Assembly (NCBI RefSeq): GCF_900187015.1
Contig: NZ_LT906479.1
Location: 1,674,001-1,738,000, forward strand
Reading direction: 5' to 3'
Length of the DNA: 64,000 bases
Source: Serratia ficaria
GTDB taxonomy: Bacteria; Pseudomonadota; Gammaproteobacteria; Enterobacterales; Enterobacteriaceae
Part shown: piece by piece, positions 39,331 to 48,006 of the stretch
How positions within the stretch are numbered: position 1 is the stretch's first letter
Layout of the letters: every line of letters starts with the position of its first letter
Made by a program: the position numbers and the translations under genes
The notes under the pieces: model-generated
Told to the model about the DNA's origin: nothing
What the model saw: the letters and a program-made list of their open reading frames with translations, nothing else
The model's database searches: none

Positions 39331-40287
39331 ATGGAAAGAATGCAAACTTTAAAAGATAACTTGTCCGTTATTGAAAAGGTTATACCTAAAGGTAGCGAAA
39401 TAATTTATCTTGATTATCCCTTGCATTTGAATGTTGGTGATTTATTGATTCTCAAAGGGGCAGAGCAATTCTTTAAAGAGAATAATTATAAGGTCATTTC
39501 TCGTCACTCTGACCATACCAGCATGCATTTTGTCGAGCAGACTGATTCTATTCCGGAAAATGTTATTATCGTCCTTCACGGCGGTGGGAACTTTGGCGAT
39601 CTTTATCCAGCGCATCAGAGGCTTCGCGAAGCCGTTGTTAAAAAATACAAGAAAAATAAAGTGGTTATCTTACCGCAAACTGTCCATTTCAAAGAGAGCA
39701 GCAACCTGATAAAGTCGGGTGAGATATTTAAACAGCACCCTAATCTGACGATTTTTTGTCGAGACACCAATAGCCAGGAGATCCTTAAAAAACACTTCTG
39801 CGATAATGTGTTCCTCTGCCCTGACATGGCGCAATCACTGTGGAACATTTTCCCTCAACAAAAAGAGGGTGATGTAAAAAAGAAAACCATGTGGATGATC
39901 AGACGAGACATCGAAAAAACCGATCTCTCTGTTCTGGGTGAAAATGCCGATCCCAATGAGTTCGTAGACTGGTACGATATTTGTTCAGACGGCGACCGTC
40001 GTTTTATGAAGACTATGCACCTGTTCGAAAAATTGAACAAACGAATTCCAGGAAATCTCTTCCCAGCTAATACCCTTTGGTATTGGTATACGGATAAATT
40101 AGTTGCTCGTGTTAACTCTCTTTTCATGTCTCATGAGTCAGTCGTCACTTCACGTATGCATGGTCACATCCTGTGCTGTTTATTGAAAATGCATACCCAG
40201 CTTATCGATAACTCTTATGGCAAGAACTCTGGTTACTATGAGTCCTGGACGAAGGGTGTTCCTGGTTGTGAGCTGATTAAAATATGA
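39331..40287 (+). CDS. Polysaccharide pyruvyl transferase family protein
   Basis: A 318-residue protein of the polysaccharide pyruvyltransferase family (WcaK/ExoV/CsaB type), which uses phosphoenolpyruvate to form pyruvate ketals on sugars. Family features are HLNVGDLLILKGAEQFF, VIIVLHGGGNFGDLYPAHQRLR, VVILPQTVHFKESS, TIFCRDTNS and, near the end, VVTSRMHGHILCCLL with its conserved Arg/His. A pyruvate ketal would give the capsule a negative charge. Starts at 39322 (overlapping wzx), 39331 and 39340 are possible; 39331 has AGGGTGG about ten bases upstream. The target sugar is unknown. Confidence 0.85.
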   Translation: MERMQTLKDNLSVIEKVIPKGSEIIYLDYPLHLNVGDLLILKGAEQFFKENNYKVISRHSDHTSMHFVEQTDSIPENVIIVLHGGGNFGDLYPAHQRLREAVVKKYKKNKVVILPQTVHFKESSNLIKSGEIFKQHPNLTIFCRDTNSQEILKKHFCDNVFLCPDMAQSLWNIFPQQKEGDVKKKTMWMIRRDIEKTDLSVLGENADPNEFVDWYDICSDGDRRFMKTMHLFEKLNKRIPGNLFPANTLWYWYTDKLVARVNSLFMSHESVVTSRMHGHILCCLLKMHTQLIDNSYGKNSGYYESWTKGVPGCELIKI

Positions 40288-41273
40288 TGATATCCAACGA
40301 TTCCGTAAAAATCTCGGTAGTTATACCTGTTTATAATGTCAAGAAATATGTAAAACAGGCGGTAGACTCTATTCTTGCCCAGTCTGTGGCCCCCTATGAG
40401 GTCATCATTGTAGATGATGGTTCTACCGATGGTTCCGGCGACTTGCTTGAAGAACTCTATGGTCATCTTGAGGTTGTCAAGATCGTTCATACGACAAACC
40501 ATGGTTTAGGTGAGGCGCGTAATGAGGGCAGCCGTCATGTGACCGGTGAGTTTACCTATTACTTCGACTCGGACGATATCGCGGTTCCGACATTGTTGGA
40601 AGAATTTATGCTGGCATATCAGCGTAATTCTGACCTGGATATCTTCTGTTTCTCGGCAGACTCCTTTTTTGATACGCCGAACAACTCCAATCAGCCATTG
40701 CCGTTCTATACGAGAAAGATGGATAAAGATTTTCCTGATGGTGTTGCCGCGTTCAACACCTTGTCGGCGTATGGCACATTCTATCCTAATGCCTGGATGT
40801 ATGTTTTTCGTTCTAATTTACTTTCTAAGCATGATCTAAGATTTAAGCCTATAATCCATGAAGATGAAGAGTTCACGCCTCGGTTGTTCTTCAAGGCTGG
40901 GAAGGTCACAGCATCAAATAAAATCCTGTTTAAGCGCAGAGTGCGAGCTGGCTCTATTATGCAAAGCAATCGCAATGAGAAAAATGTGATTGGTTATATT
41001 GAGAGTATTAATGCATTAGAGTTGCTACGAAGCGCAAGTGAAAGCAAAAAGACAAAAAAACATCTTAGCGATAGAATTTATACTAACATTATCACCATCT
41101 CAAATATTATTGAATGTGGTCACATATCTCTTACTGATGATCTTAATGTTAAACTTGTCGGAATTAAAGAAAGAAACAAGAGTGTGTTGATTTATCTGGC
41201 TAAACTAAACCCTCGTGTTTATAGATTGTTTTATTTAATCAAACGTAGGTTAACCAGGCCAATCTACGCCTAA
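40284..41273 (+). CDS. Family 2 glycosyltransferase (capsule)
   Basis: GT2 enzyme of 329 residues, the third of its kind in the cluster. KISVVIPVYNVKKYVKQAVDS, VIIVDDGSTDGSG, GLGEARNEGSRHVTGE and the DxD motif YYFDSDDIAVP are classical GT-A signs. IIHEDEEFTPRLFF is the candidate catalytic-base region. The start overlaps the pyruvyltransferase stop by four bases. The C-terminal 80 residues are basic and could contact the membrane (LFYLIKRRLTRPIY). Donor unknown. It is followed by a hairpin with a short T-run, so it may end the biosynthetic transcript. Confidence 0.86.
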   Translation: MMISNDSVKISVVIPVYNVKKYVKQAVDSILAQSVAPYEVIIVDDGSTDGSGDLLEELYGHLEVVKIVHTTNHGLGEARNEGSRHVTGEFTYYFDSDDIAVPTLLEEFMLAYQRNSDLDIFCFSADSFFDTPNNSNQPLPFYTRKMDKDFPDGVAAFNTLSAYGTFYPNAWMYVFRSNLLSKHDLRFKPIIHEDEEFTPRLFFKAGKVTASNKILFKRRVRAGSIMQSNRNEKNVIGYIESINALELLRSASESKKTKKHLSDRIYTNIITISNIIECGHISLTDDLNVKLVGIKERNKSVLIYLAKLNPRVYRLFYLIKRRLTRPIYA

Positions 41274-41298
41274 GCCTAAGAAGTACCATTTCAGGTTT

Positions 41299-41326
41299 AG
41301 CCCTTATTAATAATGTAAGGGCTTTT
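41299..41326 (+). terminator. Candidate terminator between the third GT2 gene and the glycoside hydrolase gene
   Basis: Stem AGCCCTTA/TAAGGGCT (41299-41306, 41316-41323), nine-base loop, then TTT. The stem is only 8 bp with a short T-tail, so leaky termination is more likely than a full stop. Confidence 0.55.
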
Positions 41327-41405
41327 AAATTCACAAAAAAGGATTTAATCTCTTTTGTCATTGACCTCAGGATGCTCAGCTTTTTATATTTATTTTGGAG
41401 GTAAC

Positions 41406-42908
41406 ATGAAATTATATCCTACTGCAAATGTTGGCGCTTATAGTCTTTCCTGCTTGTTTTTTATCGTGAGTTCACTGCCAATGTGTGCAAAAGCGGCTGC
41501 GACTCAAGCTCAATATTATGCAGAGATGAAGAAAACCCGTGAAGACCTAAGTGATGACACTTCAACATATGTCTATAATAAGCTTATGAAACGTGAGCTT
41601 TCACGCAGTTCGGACAATGATGGTGTAGATTTTGGTGTACACGGGATGGAAATACCCGCGGTTAAATCGACGGGTGATTTGAAAGCGATCGATAAGGCAT
41701 TTGAACTTCTATCTCGTACCGGGGTAAATAGTTTACGCAGTGCAGAAACCGCGTGGCACCGAGTCGCTGATGCTAATGGGGACCCTACTAATTTTAAAGA
41801 GGTCGATTTCCAACTGAAGGAAGCTAAAAAGTATGGCATGAGTCATAATTTCCTTTTCGGTTACCCACCAGCAAAATACACAGTTTCTCATAATAAACTT
41901 TCTGCTGTTGATCCCAAGTATTATGACAAATATAAGAATTACCTCAATGTCACCTTAAAACATCTTGAAGGTTATGATGTCAAATATGCTGAGTTAGGCA
42001 ATGAGGTGGATGCGCCGAGCGTTTGGTGGATTAAATCGACCCCGGCGATGTATGTCAATGAGATGAAAATGCTCAAAGAAGCCATTCAGGCCTCAGGGCA
42101 AAATATTAAAACGGTGGCTTTTGCAGCGACATACTCACGTTCAGAGTTTAAAGGTGGGTTAGACGGCGGCCGGAGATTTGTCGATAAAAGCTTTAAGCTC
42201 GGTATAGATAAGTATGCGGATGCTTACTCTATTCACCACTATGTTTTCGGCGCGGATAATTTGCCTGGCTATATGCGGGATATGGCGAACAAATACGGGG
42301 GCGGCAACAAACCTATCCTGGATACGGAACAGCTCGATACGGCCTCGACGGGTCGATATCAGTCAAATCCGTATGACCTGGTGAAGCTATTTGCACGCGG
42401 TTTCTATTTCTATGATATGAAAAGAGTCGATTATTATTTGGCTCAGGATCGATTCTTGAACGGCAAGCTGTACTACTTCGGTTTGTTTGACGAGAACTGG
42501 AAGCCTAAATTACGCTTACTGGCTTATGCCATGGCAGTCGACGCAATGAAAGGGAAGCACTTGCTCTATATGGCTAGCCCGCAGAAAGACGTTGAGGCCT
42601 ATGTTTTACAAGCCAACCCTAACACCAAGGGTAAAAAATACACGATTCTCATGTGGAAAAACCCGCCCAAAAATGCGCGCGTAACGCCGGCTACGGTTAC
42701 CGGGATTAGAGGCAATGTCTCTATCGAACAGTGGAACCTGGATGTTGAGAATAAGGCGGATATTTCGCAGGGAATTAAAGTAGACGATAAACCCATTGCC
42801 ATCTATACCGACGAAAAACCGGATTGGCAAACGGTCAATAAGTCATCATTTGCTGCCAAGTTGCCGGCCATGGCCGTCAGTCGCTCCCCGATGCCAAATG
42901 ACAAATAA
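41406..42908 (+). CDS. Exported glycoside hydrolase, clan GH-A (GH39-like)
   Basis: A 500-residue protein with a signal peptide (about residues 1-30, SLSCLFFIVSSLPMCAKA) and a predicted (beta/alpha)8-barrel hydrolase domain. YAELGNEVDAP carries the N-E pair expected for the acid/base (E200). PILDTEQLDTAS carries a second Glu (E308) where clan GH-A enzymes have the nucleophile; the 108-residue spacing suits this. WHRV, SIHHYVFG and FDENWKPKLRLLAYA also resemble GH39/GH79-type barrels. It is the last gene before the strong terminator at 42973, and a GGAGG ribosome site at 41397 fixes the start. It probably trims or clears capsule in the periplasm or outside; the substrate is unproven. Confidence 0.75.
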   Translation: MKLYPTANVGAYSLSCLFFIVSSLPMCAKAAATQAQYYAEMKKTREDLSDDTSTYVYNKLMKRELSRSSDNDGVDFGVHGMEIPAVKSTGDLKAIDKAFELLSRTGVNSLRSAETAWHRVADANGDPTNFKEVDFQLKEAKKYGMSHNFLFGYPPAKYTVSHNKLSAVDPKYYDKYKNYLNVTLKHLEGYDVKYAELGNEVDAPSVWWIKSTPAMYVNEMKMLKEAIQASGQNIKTVAFAATYSRSEFKGGLDGGRRFVDKSFKLGIDKYADAYSIHHYVFGADNLPGYMRDMANKYGGGNKPILDTEQLDTASTGRYQSNPYDLVKLFARGFYFYDMKRVDYYLAQDRFLNGKLYYFGLFDENWKPKLRLLAYAMAVDAMKGKHLLYMASPQKDVEAYVLQANPNTKGKKYTILMWKNPPKNARVTPATVTGIRGNVSIEQWNLDVENKADISQGIKVDDKPIAIYTDEKPDWQTVNKSSFAAKLPAMAVSRSPMPNDK

Positions 42909-43258
42909 ATTACGTGACCGAGAATTTTTGATGTAAAACGCAAGTGAAAAATTTTTAGCTGTTGACCTAACGAGGGCAGAGTAAAACTCTGCCCTTTTTT
43001 TATTTTTTAAGCGTTGCCCCGCAGTCAAGCCCTTTCTTATTTTTCGACGGTATCCCGGGTTAATCATTAACCATGTAACGTTATAATTTTTTTGTCTTTC
43101 TTCCCTCCCGACCTTGCCTAATCTCAAACCCTCTACCATAGTTAATTCCAGTTCTAGCACTCCGTTTCAGCAGATTGTTTTATAACCTGTTGAGAGGGAT
43201 TTTGCCGGGTTAAGCCATTAACTGTAAACAGTAAACCATAGGTTTAAGAGGGATTAGT
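42909..43258 (+). other. Gene-free spacer between the capsule operon and lipBCD
   Basis: 350 bases without a credible gene. It contains the capsule-operon terminator (42973-43001) and must hold the lipBCD promoter. A TATAAT at 43082-43087 is a possible -10, about 170 bases before lipB, but the sequence 16-18 bases upstream of it is a poor -35. I see no confident Fur or other operator. Confidence 0.5.
42973..43001 (+). terminator. Terminator of the capsule operon
   Basis: Perfect 10-bp stem AGGGCAGAGT/ACTCTGCCCT (42973-42982, 42986-42995), AAA loop, and a T7 run from 42995. It is 64 bases past the glycoside hydrolase stop and separates the capsule genes from lipBCD. Confidence 0.93.
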
Positions 43259-45025
43259 GTGACCCCAACGTTACCCTATAATGAAATTGCAGCCGTCGTG
43301 CGCGCTCGCAGCAAGGTGTTCTGGACCTTGGGTATTTTTACTGCGTTAATCAACCTGCTTATGTTGGTCCCGTCGATTTATATGCTGCAGGTCTATGATC
43401 GCGCGCTCCCCTCGCGGAATGAAATTACCCTGTTGATGTTGACGCTTATTATGCTGTCCATGTTTGGCGTAATGGCATTGCTGGAGTATGTGCGCAGCAT
43501 GGTGGTCATTCGCATTGGCAGCCAATTGGATATGCAGCTCAACACGCGAATTTATACCGCAGCCTTTGAGGCTAATCTGAAAAACGGTTCTTCAGATGCC
43601 GGGCAAATGCTGAACGACCTCACCAACGTACGGCAGTTTTTGACCGGCAGCGCGTTGTTCGCCTTCTTTGACGCCCCGTGGTTCCCGATCTATTTGCTGG
43701 TTATCTTCCTGTTTAACCCGTGGCTGGGCCTTTTCGCGTTGGTCGGCTCGCTGTTGCTGGTCGGGTTGGCGGTGTTGAACGAATGGCTGTCGCGCAAGCC
43801 GCTAGGCGAAGCGAGTAAGCTGTCAATTATGTCCAGCAGCCTGGCGAGCACCAACTTGCGTAATGCGGAAGTGATCGAAGCGTTGGGGATGTTGCCGAAT
43901 TTAAAGCGGCGTTGGTTCAACCTGCATAAAAGATTCCTCAATAACCAGCGAATCGCCAGCGAGCGCTCGGCGCGCGTGACCTCCATAACCAAGTTTGTGC
44001 GGCTTTCTTTACAGTCCCTGGTGCTGGGGCTGGGCGGCTGGTTAGCGATTGATGGGCTGATCACGCCCGGCATGATGATCGCCGGCTCTATTCTGATGGG
44101 GCGCACGCTGGCGCCTATCGAACAAGTCATTAACGTTTGGAAAAGCTACAGCTCTTCCAAACTCTCATATAACCGCCTGGTTCAATTATTAAATGCGTAT
44201 CCGCAGCGCGGGGAGGGGATGTCATTGCCGCGTCCTCAGGGCGCGTTGTCCGTTGAGAACGTGACGGCAACGCCGCCGGGCTCGCAAGCGAATGCCGTGC
44301 TGCACAACGTCAGTTTTGCGCTGCAGGCGGGGGACGTGTTGGGCATTATCGGCCCGAGCGCTTCGGGAAAGTCAACGCTTGCTCGGCTGTTGGTAGGGAT
44401 CTGGCCCGTCTCTGCAGGCATAGTCCGGCTCGATGGCGCCGACATTTATCAGTGGAATAAGGATGAACTGGGTCCTTATATCGGCTACCTGCCGCAAGAC
44501 ATCGAGTTATTTGCCGGCACAATCGCCGAGAATATCGCCCGCTTTAATGACATCGACTCGGAGAAAGTCATCGAGGCCGCCCAGCTGGCGGGCGTGCATG
44601 AAATGATCCTGCGCTTTCCCAACGGCTACGACTCGGTCATTGGCAATGGCGGCGCCGGGCTTTCCGGCGGGCAAAAGCAAAGGATCGGTTTGGCGCGCGC
44701 CCTTTATGGTTCCCCGTCTCTGGTGGTGTTGGATGAACCCAACTCCAACCTTGATGACATTGGGGAACGCGCGCTCAATATCGCCATACAGACGCTGCAC
44801 CAACGTAAAACGACGGTGGTGTTGATCACGCATCGCACCAATTTGCTCTCGATGACCAACAAGCTGCTGGTGCTGACTAACGGTCAGGTAAATGCATTTG
44901 GCACTACGCAGCAGGTTATACAGGCGCTGTCACAGGCACAAAAAGCGCCGGCGCAGCAGCCGGTGGCCCAAGCGGTGAACAGTGAGCTTGAGCAGGAAAA
45001 TTTGCCAAAAACACAAACCCATTAA
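43259..45025 (+). CDS. lipB: Type I secretion ABC exporter LipB
   Basis: Inner-membrane ABC exporter (PrtD/HasD/LipB family) that recognises C-terminal secretion signals of substrates such as lipase, metalloprotease and S-layer protein in S. marcescens. The membrane domain (about 1-310) starts with ALINLLMLVPSIYMLQVYDR, a signature of the protease/lipase exporter branch, and lacks the peptidase domain. The ATPase domain has Walker A GPSASGKST, GYLPQDIELFAGTI, signature GLSGGQKQRIGLARAL and Walker B LVVLDEPNSNLD. The 588 residues equal the known LipB length. The start is GTG, preceded by AGAGGG. No substrate gene lies in the window. Confidence 0.93.
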   Translation: MTPTLPYNEIAAVVRARSKVFWTLGIFTALINLLMLVPSIYMLQVYDRALPSRNEITLLMLTLIMLSMFGVMALLEYVRSMVVIRIGSQLDMQLNTRIYTAAFEANLKNGSSDAGQMLNDLTNVRQFLTGSALFAFFDAPWFPIYLLVIFLFNPWLGLFALVGSLLLVGLAVLNEWLSRKPLGEASKLSIMSSSLASTNLRNAEVIEALGMLPNLKRRWFNLHKRFLNNQRIASERSARVTSITKFVRLSLQSLVLGLGGWLAIDGLITPGMMIAGSILMGRTLAPIEQVINVWKSYSSSKLSYNRLVQLLNAYPQRGEGMSLPRPQGALSVENVTATPPGSQANAVLHNVSFALQAGDVLGIIGPSASGKSTLARLLVGIWPVSAGIVRLDGADIYQWNKDELGPYIGYLPQDIELFAGTIAENIARFNDIDSEKVIEAAQLAGVHEMILRFPNGYDSVIGNGGAGLSGGQKQRIGLARALYGSPSLVVLDEPNSNLDDIGERALNIAIQTLHQRKTTVVLITHRTNLLSMTNKLLVLTNGQVNAFGTTQQVIQALSQAQKAPAQQPVAQAVNSELEQENLPKTQTH

Positions 45026-45073
45026 CATGAGTTTTATTTCGACGTTTTGTCGGCAGCGGTCAAAGGAGCAGTA

Positions 45074-46405
45074 ATGTCTACGCAGATTAATGAGGCAAAG
45101 GGCTCATATATTAGCGAAATGCCTCTGGATGAAAGGCGCTATACCCGTATGGGATGGCTGGTCATCCTGATTGGGTTTATTGGTTTTCTGGCATGGGCTG
45201 CATTCGCACCACTGGATAAAGGGGTTGCATCATCCGGCTCGGTGATTGTATCCGGCAATCGTAAAACGGTGCAGGCGCCGGCGAGCGGCATCATTAACAA
45301 TATTCTTGTGAAAGAGGGCGAAAAGGTTAAAGCCGGCCAGATATTGGTGCAGCTAAGCCAGACGCAGGTTCAGGCGCAGGTCGATTCATTGCGCGACCAA
45401 TATTACACCACCTTGGCGTCGAGCGGACGACTGTTGGCGGAGCGCGACGGTCTGAAAAGCGTTACTTTTTCCCCGGTGCTCCAGGCAATCCAGACGCAGC
45501 CGCGTGTCGCTGAAATACTGGCCCTGCAAAATCAGCTGTTTGTTTCCCGGCGCCAGGGGCTGCAAAGCGAGATCGATGGTTACAGGCAAGCCATGGATGG
45601 GATCCGTTTTCAACTGAAAGGTTCACAGGACTCGCTGGTCAATAAGAAGATCCAGCTATCAACCTTGCGTGAGCAAATGAACAGCATGAAGTCGCTGGCT
45701 GCCGACGGGTATTTGCCGCGAAACCGCTATTTGGAAATTCAGCGCCAATTTGCCGAAGTTAACGGCAGCATGGATGAAAGCCAGGGGCGTATCGGCCAAT
45801 TGCAAAAACAGCTGCTGGAAACTCAACAAAAAATCGAACAGCGTATGGCGGACTATCAGCGCGAGGTCAGAACGCAACTGGCGCAGACGCAGATGGAATC
45901 CAGTGAATACCGCAACAAACTCGAAATGGCGAACTTTGACCTGGGCAATACCGCCATTACGGCGCCGGTCACCGGTACGGTGGTTGGGTTGAGCATCTTT
46001 ACCCAAGGGGGCGTCGTCGCGGCGGGGGATCACCTGCTGGATGTTGTTCCAAGCCAGGCGAACCTGGTTGTCGATGCTCGCTTGAAAGTTGAACTGATCG
46101 ACAAGGTTTATAACGGGTTACCGGTCGACCTGATGTTTACCGCTTTCAATCAAAATAAAACCCCGAAGATCCCGGGTACGGTGACGTTGATTTCCGCTGA
46201 CCGCCTGGTGGATAAGGCCAATGGCGAGCCGTATTACCAAATGCAGGCTACCGTTACGCCGGAAGGCATGAAGATGCTGAATGCGGAAGAGATCAAGCCA
46301 GGCATGCCGGTCGAGGTGTTTGTTAAAACGGGGTCGCGCTCGCTGCTGAGTTATTTGTTCAAACCTATTTTGGATCGCGCTCATACTTCATTGACTGAGG
46401 AATAA
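45074..46405 (+). CDS. lipC: Type I secretion membrane-fusion protein LipC
   Basis: HlyD-family adaptor linking LipB to LipD across the periplasm. One inner-membrane segment (about residues 24-44, MGWLVILIGFIGFLAWAAFAPL) is followed by a lipoyl/biotinyl half-motif (GIINNILVKEGEKVKAGQILVQL). A long helical hairpin (about 90-290) and a C-terminal beta domain (TAITAPVTGTVVGLSIFTQGG, KPGMPVEVFVKTGSRS) follow. With the ATG at 45074 (AAGGAG six bases upstream) it has 443 residues, as reported for S. marcescens LipC; the frame is open to 45047 without a ribosome site. It ends two bases before lipD. Confidence 0.94.
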   Translation: MSTQINEAKGSYISEMPLDERRYTRMGWLVILIGFIGFLAWAAFAPLDKGVASSGSVIVSGNRKTVQAPASGIINNILVKEGEKVKAGQILVQLSQTQVQAQVDSLRDQYYTTLASSGRLLAERDGLKSVTFSPVLQAIQTQPRVAEILALQNQLFVSRRQGLQSEIDGYRQAMDGIRFQLKGSQDSLVNKKIQLSTLREQMNSMKSLAADGYLPRNRYLEIQRQFAEVNGSMDESQGRIGQLQKQLLETQQKIEQRMADYQREVRTQLAQTQMESSEYRNKLEMANFDLGNTAITAPVTGTVVGLSIFTQGGVVAAGDHLLDVVPSQANLVVDARLKVELIDKVYNGLPVDLMFTAFNQNKTPKIPGTVTLISADRLVDKANGEPYYQMQATVTPEGMKMLNAEEIKPGMPVEVFVKTGSRSLLSYLFKPILDRAHTSLTEE

Positions 46406-46407
46406 TT

Positions 46408-47784
46408 TTGATTCGATTAAAACGACAGGCTGCTGGTCTTGCCATTAGCACCCTATTGTTTGCGATTTCTGCGCCGGTATATTCAATAGGGATTTTAGAC
46501 GCATATTCGCTGGCACTTGAGAAAGATCCGACCTTCAGGGCGGCGATAAAAGAGAAAGAGGCGGGGGACGAAAACGAAAATATCGGCAGGGCGGGGCTGC
46601 TGCCGAAGGTGTCGCTCAATTACCAGAATTCGCCGCGTAACTGGCAGACGCAAAAGTATCCGCAAAGCGATTTTTTTGGCAACGTCTCAGAGACGACCAA
46701 GCGCCAGCAATACCGCAGTTACTCCAGCTCGGTAACGTTGACGCAGCCGCTGTTCGATTATGAAGCCTACGCGCGCTATAAGGCCGGCGTCGCCCAAACC
46801 TTGATGTCGGATGAGCGTTACCGCGGGAAATTGCTGGATCTGGCGGTGAGAGTGATCAGCGCCTATGTCGAAGTGGCCTATTCCAAGGATCAAATCGCCT
46901 TGGCCGAAGCGCAAAAGGCGGCTTACAAAGAGCAGCTGACGTTGAACGATCGCTTGATGAGTGCGGGCGAAGGCACCATTACCGACGTTTCGGAAACCCA
47001 GGCGCGCTATAGCCTGGCGGAAGCCCAGGTGATCGAAGCGCGTGATGCGTTGGATTCGGCCCAGCGTGAGCTGGAAGTGATTATTGGCATGCCGTTGGAT
47101 CAGGTCGATGAGCTGCAGGTATTGCGCCCGGGGAAATTCCAGGTGGCGCCGCTTATCCCGTCAAAATTTGACGAATGGCAAAAGATTGCTTTGGAGAATA
47201 ACCCCGCGCTGGCGGCGTCCCGTCACGGCGTTGATGCGGCGAAATATGACGTGGAGAGAAACCGGGCCGGCTTTATGCCGCAGGTGCAGCTCTACGCTTC
47301 GCACTCGGAGAACGATTCCAGCAGCGATAACACGGTAAACCAGAAATACCGTACCGACAGCATCGGCGTGCAGGTCAGCATGCCTATCTATTCCGGCGGT
47401 GGGGTTTCGGCGTCGACCCGCCAGGCTGCGGCGCGATACGGCCAGGCGATGTATGAGATGGATGCGCAGACCGGCACTACGCTGAACGATTTACGCAAGC
47501 AGTTCAATCTGTGCATCAGCAGCCGCGCCAAGCTGGCGGCTTATGAACTGGCGGTGAAATCTGCGACCACGCAGGTGACGGCAACGCGGCAAAGCGTGCT
47601 GGCTGGGCAGCGCGTTAACGTTGACGTGCTCAATGCCGAACAGCAGCTGTACAGCGCGCAAAAGGATCTGGCCTCGGCGAAATACACTTACATCAAATCG
47701 TGGATCACTCTGCTGAGCGACTCGGGAACGCTGGATGAAAACGACGTGAAACGCGTAGCGCAATATTTCGCGCGTTCGCGCTAG
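46408..47784 (+). CDS. lipD: Type I secretion outer-membrane channel LipD (TolC family)
   Basis: TolC-type outer-membrane trimer that completes the LipBCD exporter. A signal peptide (about 1-26, AISTLLFAISAPVYS) precedes two OEP repeats; typical features are LDAYSLALEKDPTF, a middle turn MPLDQVDELQVLRPGKF, and YSGGGVSASTRQAAARYGQA in the second repeat. 458 residues. The start is an unusual TTG at 46408, seven bases after TGAGG and two bases after the lipC stop. No upstream ATG fits the frame, and the leader sequence directly from the TTG makes a good signal peptide. A strong terminator follows. Confidence 0.93.
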   Translation: MIRLKRQAAGLAISTLLFAISAPVYSIGILDAYSLALEKDPTFRAAIKEKEAGDENENIGRAGLLPKVSLNYQNSPRNWQTQKYPQSDFFGNVSETTKRQQYRSYSSSVTLTQPLFDYEAYARYKAGVAQTLMSDERYRGKLLDLAVRVISAYVEVAYSKDQIALAEAQKAAYKEQLTLNDRLMSAGEGTITDVSETQARYSLAEAQVIEARDALDSAQRELEVIIGMPLDQVDELQVLRPGKFQVAPLIPSKFDEWQKIALENNPALAASRHGVDAAKYDVERNRAGFMPQVQLYASHSENDSSSDNTVNQKYRTDSIGVQVSMPIYSGGGVSASTRQAAARYGQAMYEMDAQTGTTLNDLRKQFNLCISSRAKLAAYELAVKSATTQVTATRQSVLAGQRVNVDVLNAEQQLYSAQKDLASAKYTYIKSWITLLSDSGTLDENDVKRVAQYFARSR

Positions 47785-47803
47785 CCCGCGCCATGCGCGA
47801 CAG

Positions 47804-47832
47804 AAAGAGCAGCGTTGCGCTGCTCTTTTTTA
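47804..47832 (+). terminator. Terminator after lipD
   Basis: Perfect 11-bp stem AAAGAGCAGCG/CGCTGCTCTTT (47804-47814, 47818-47828) with a TTG loop and a T-run to 47831. It closes lipBCD 20 bases past the lipD stop. Confidence 0.93.
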
Positions 47833-48006
47833 TTGCGGCTGAGCGGAGGAGTGAAGGCGAATTTCCCCGATAACCGTTTGACTTGAAACGGGTTGTCAGC
47901 CTCGGTTGGCGCAGCGCCTTCGATCAGGAAGCTTCTGACTGACTTGCTGGTCAGAATGGAGTATAAATCATAATTTCAGCGCTATGGGAGCGCGTAGGGA
48001 GTTGTT

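Noticed and set aside
41361..41390. TTGACC, 18 bases, TATATT as a promoter for the glycoside hydrolase
   Set aside because: The start of transcription would fall at about 41397, inside the ribosome site, leaving a leader too short to use it.
41355..41405. Alternative TTG start upstream of the glycoside hydrolase
   Set aside because: It would put a non-hydrophobic stretch before the signal peptide, and the GGAGG ribosome site clearly serves the ATG at 41406.
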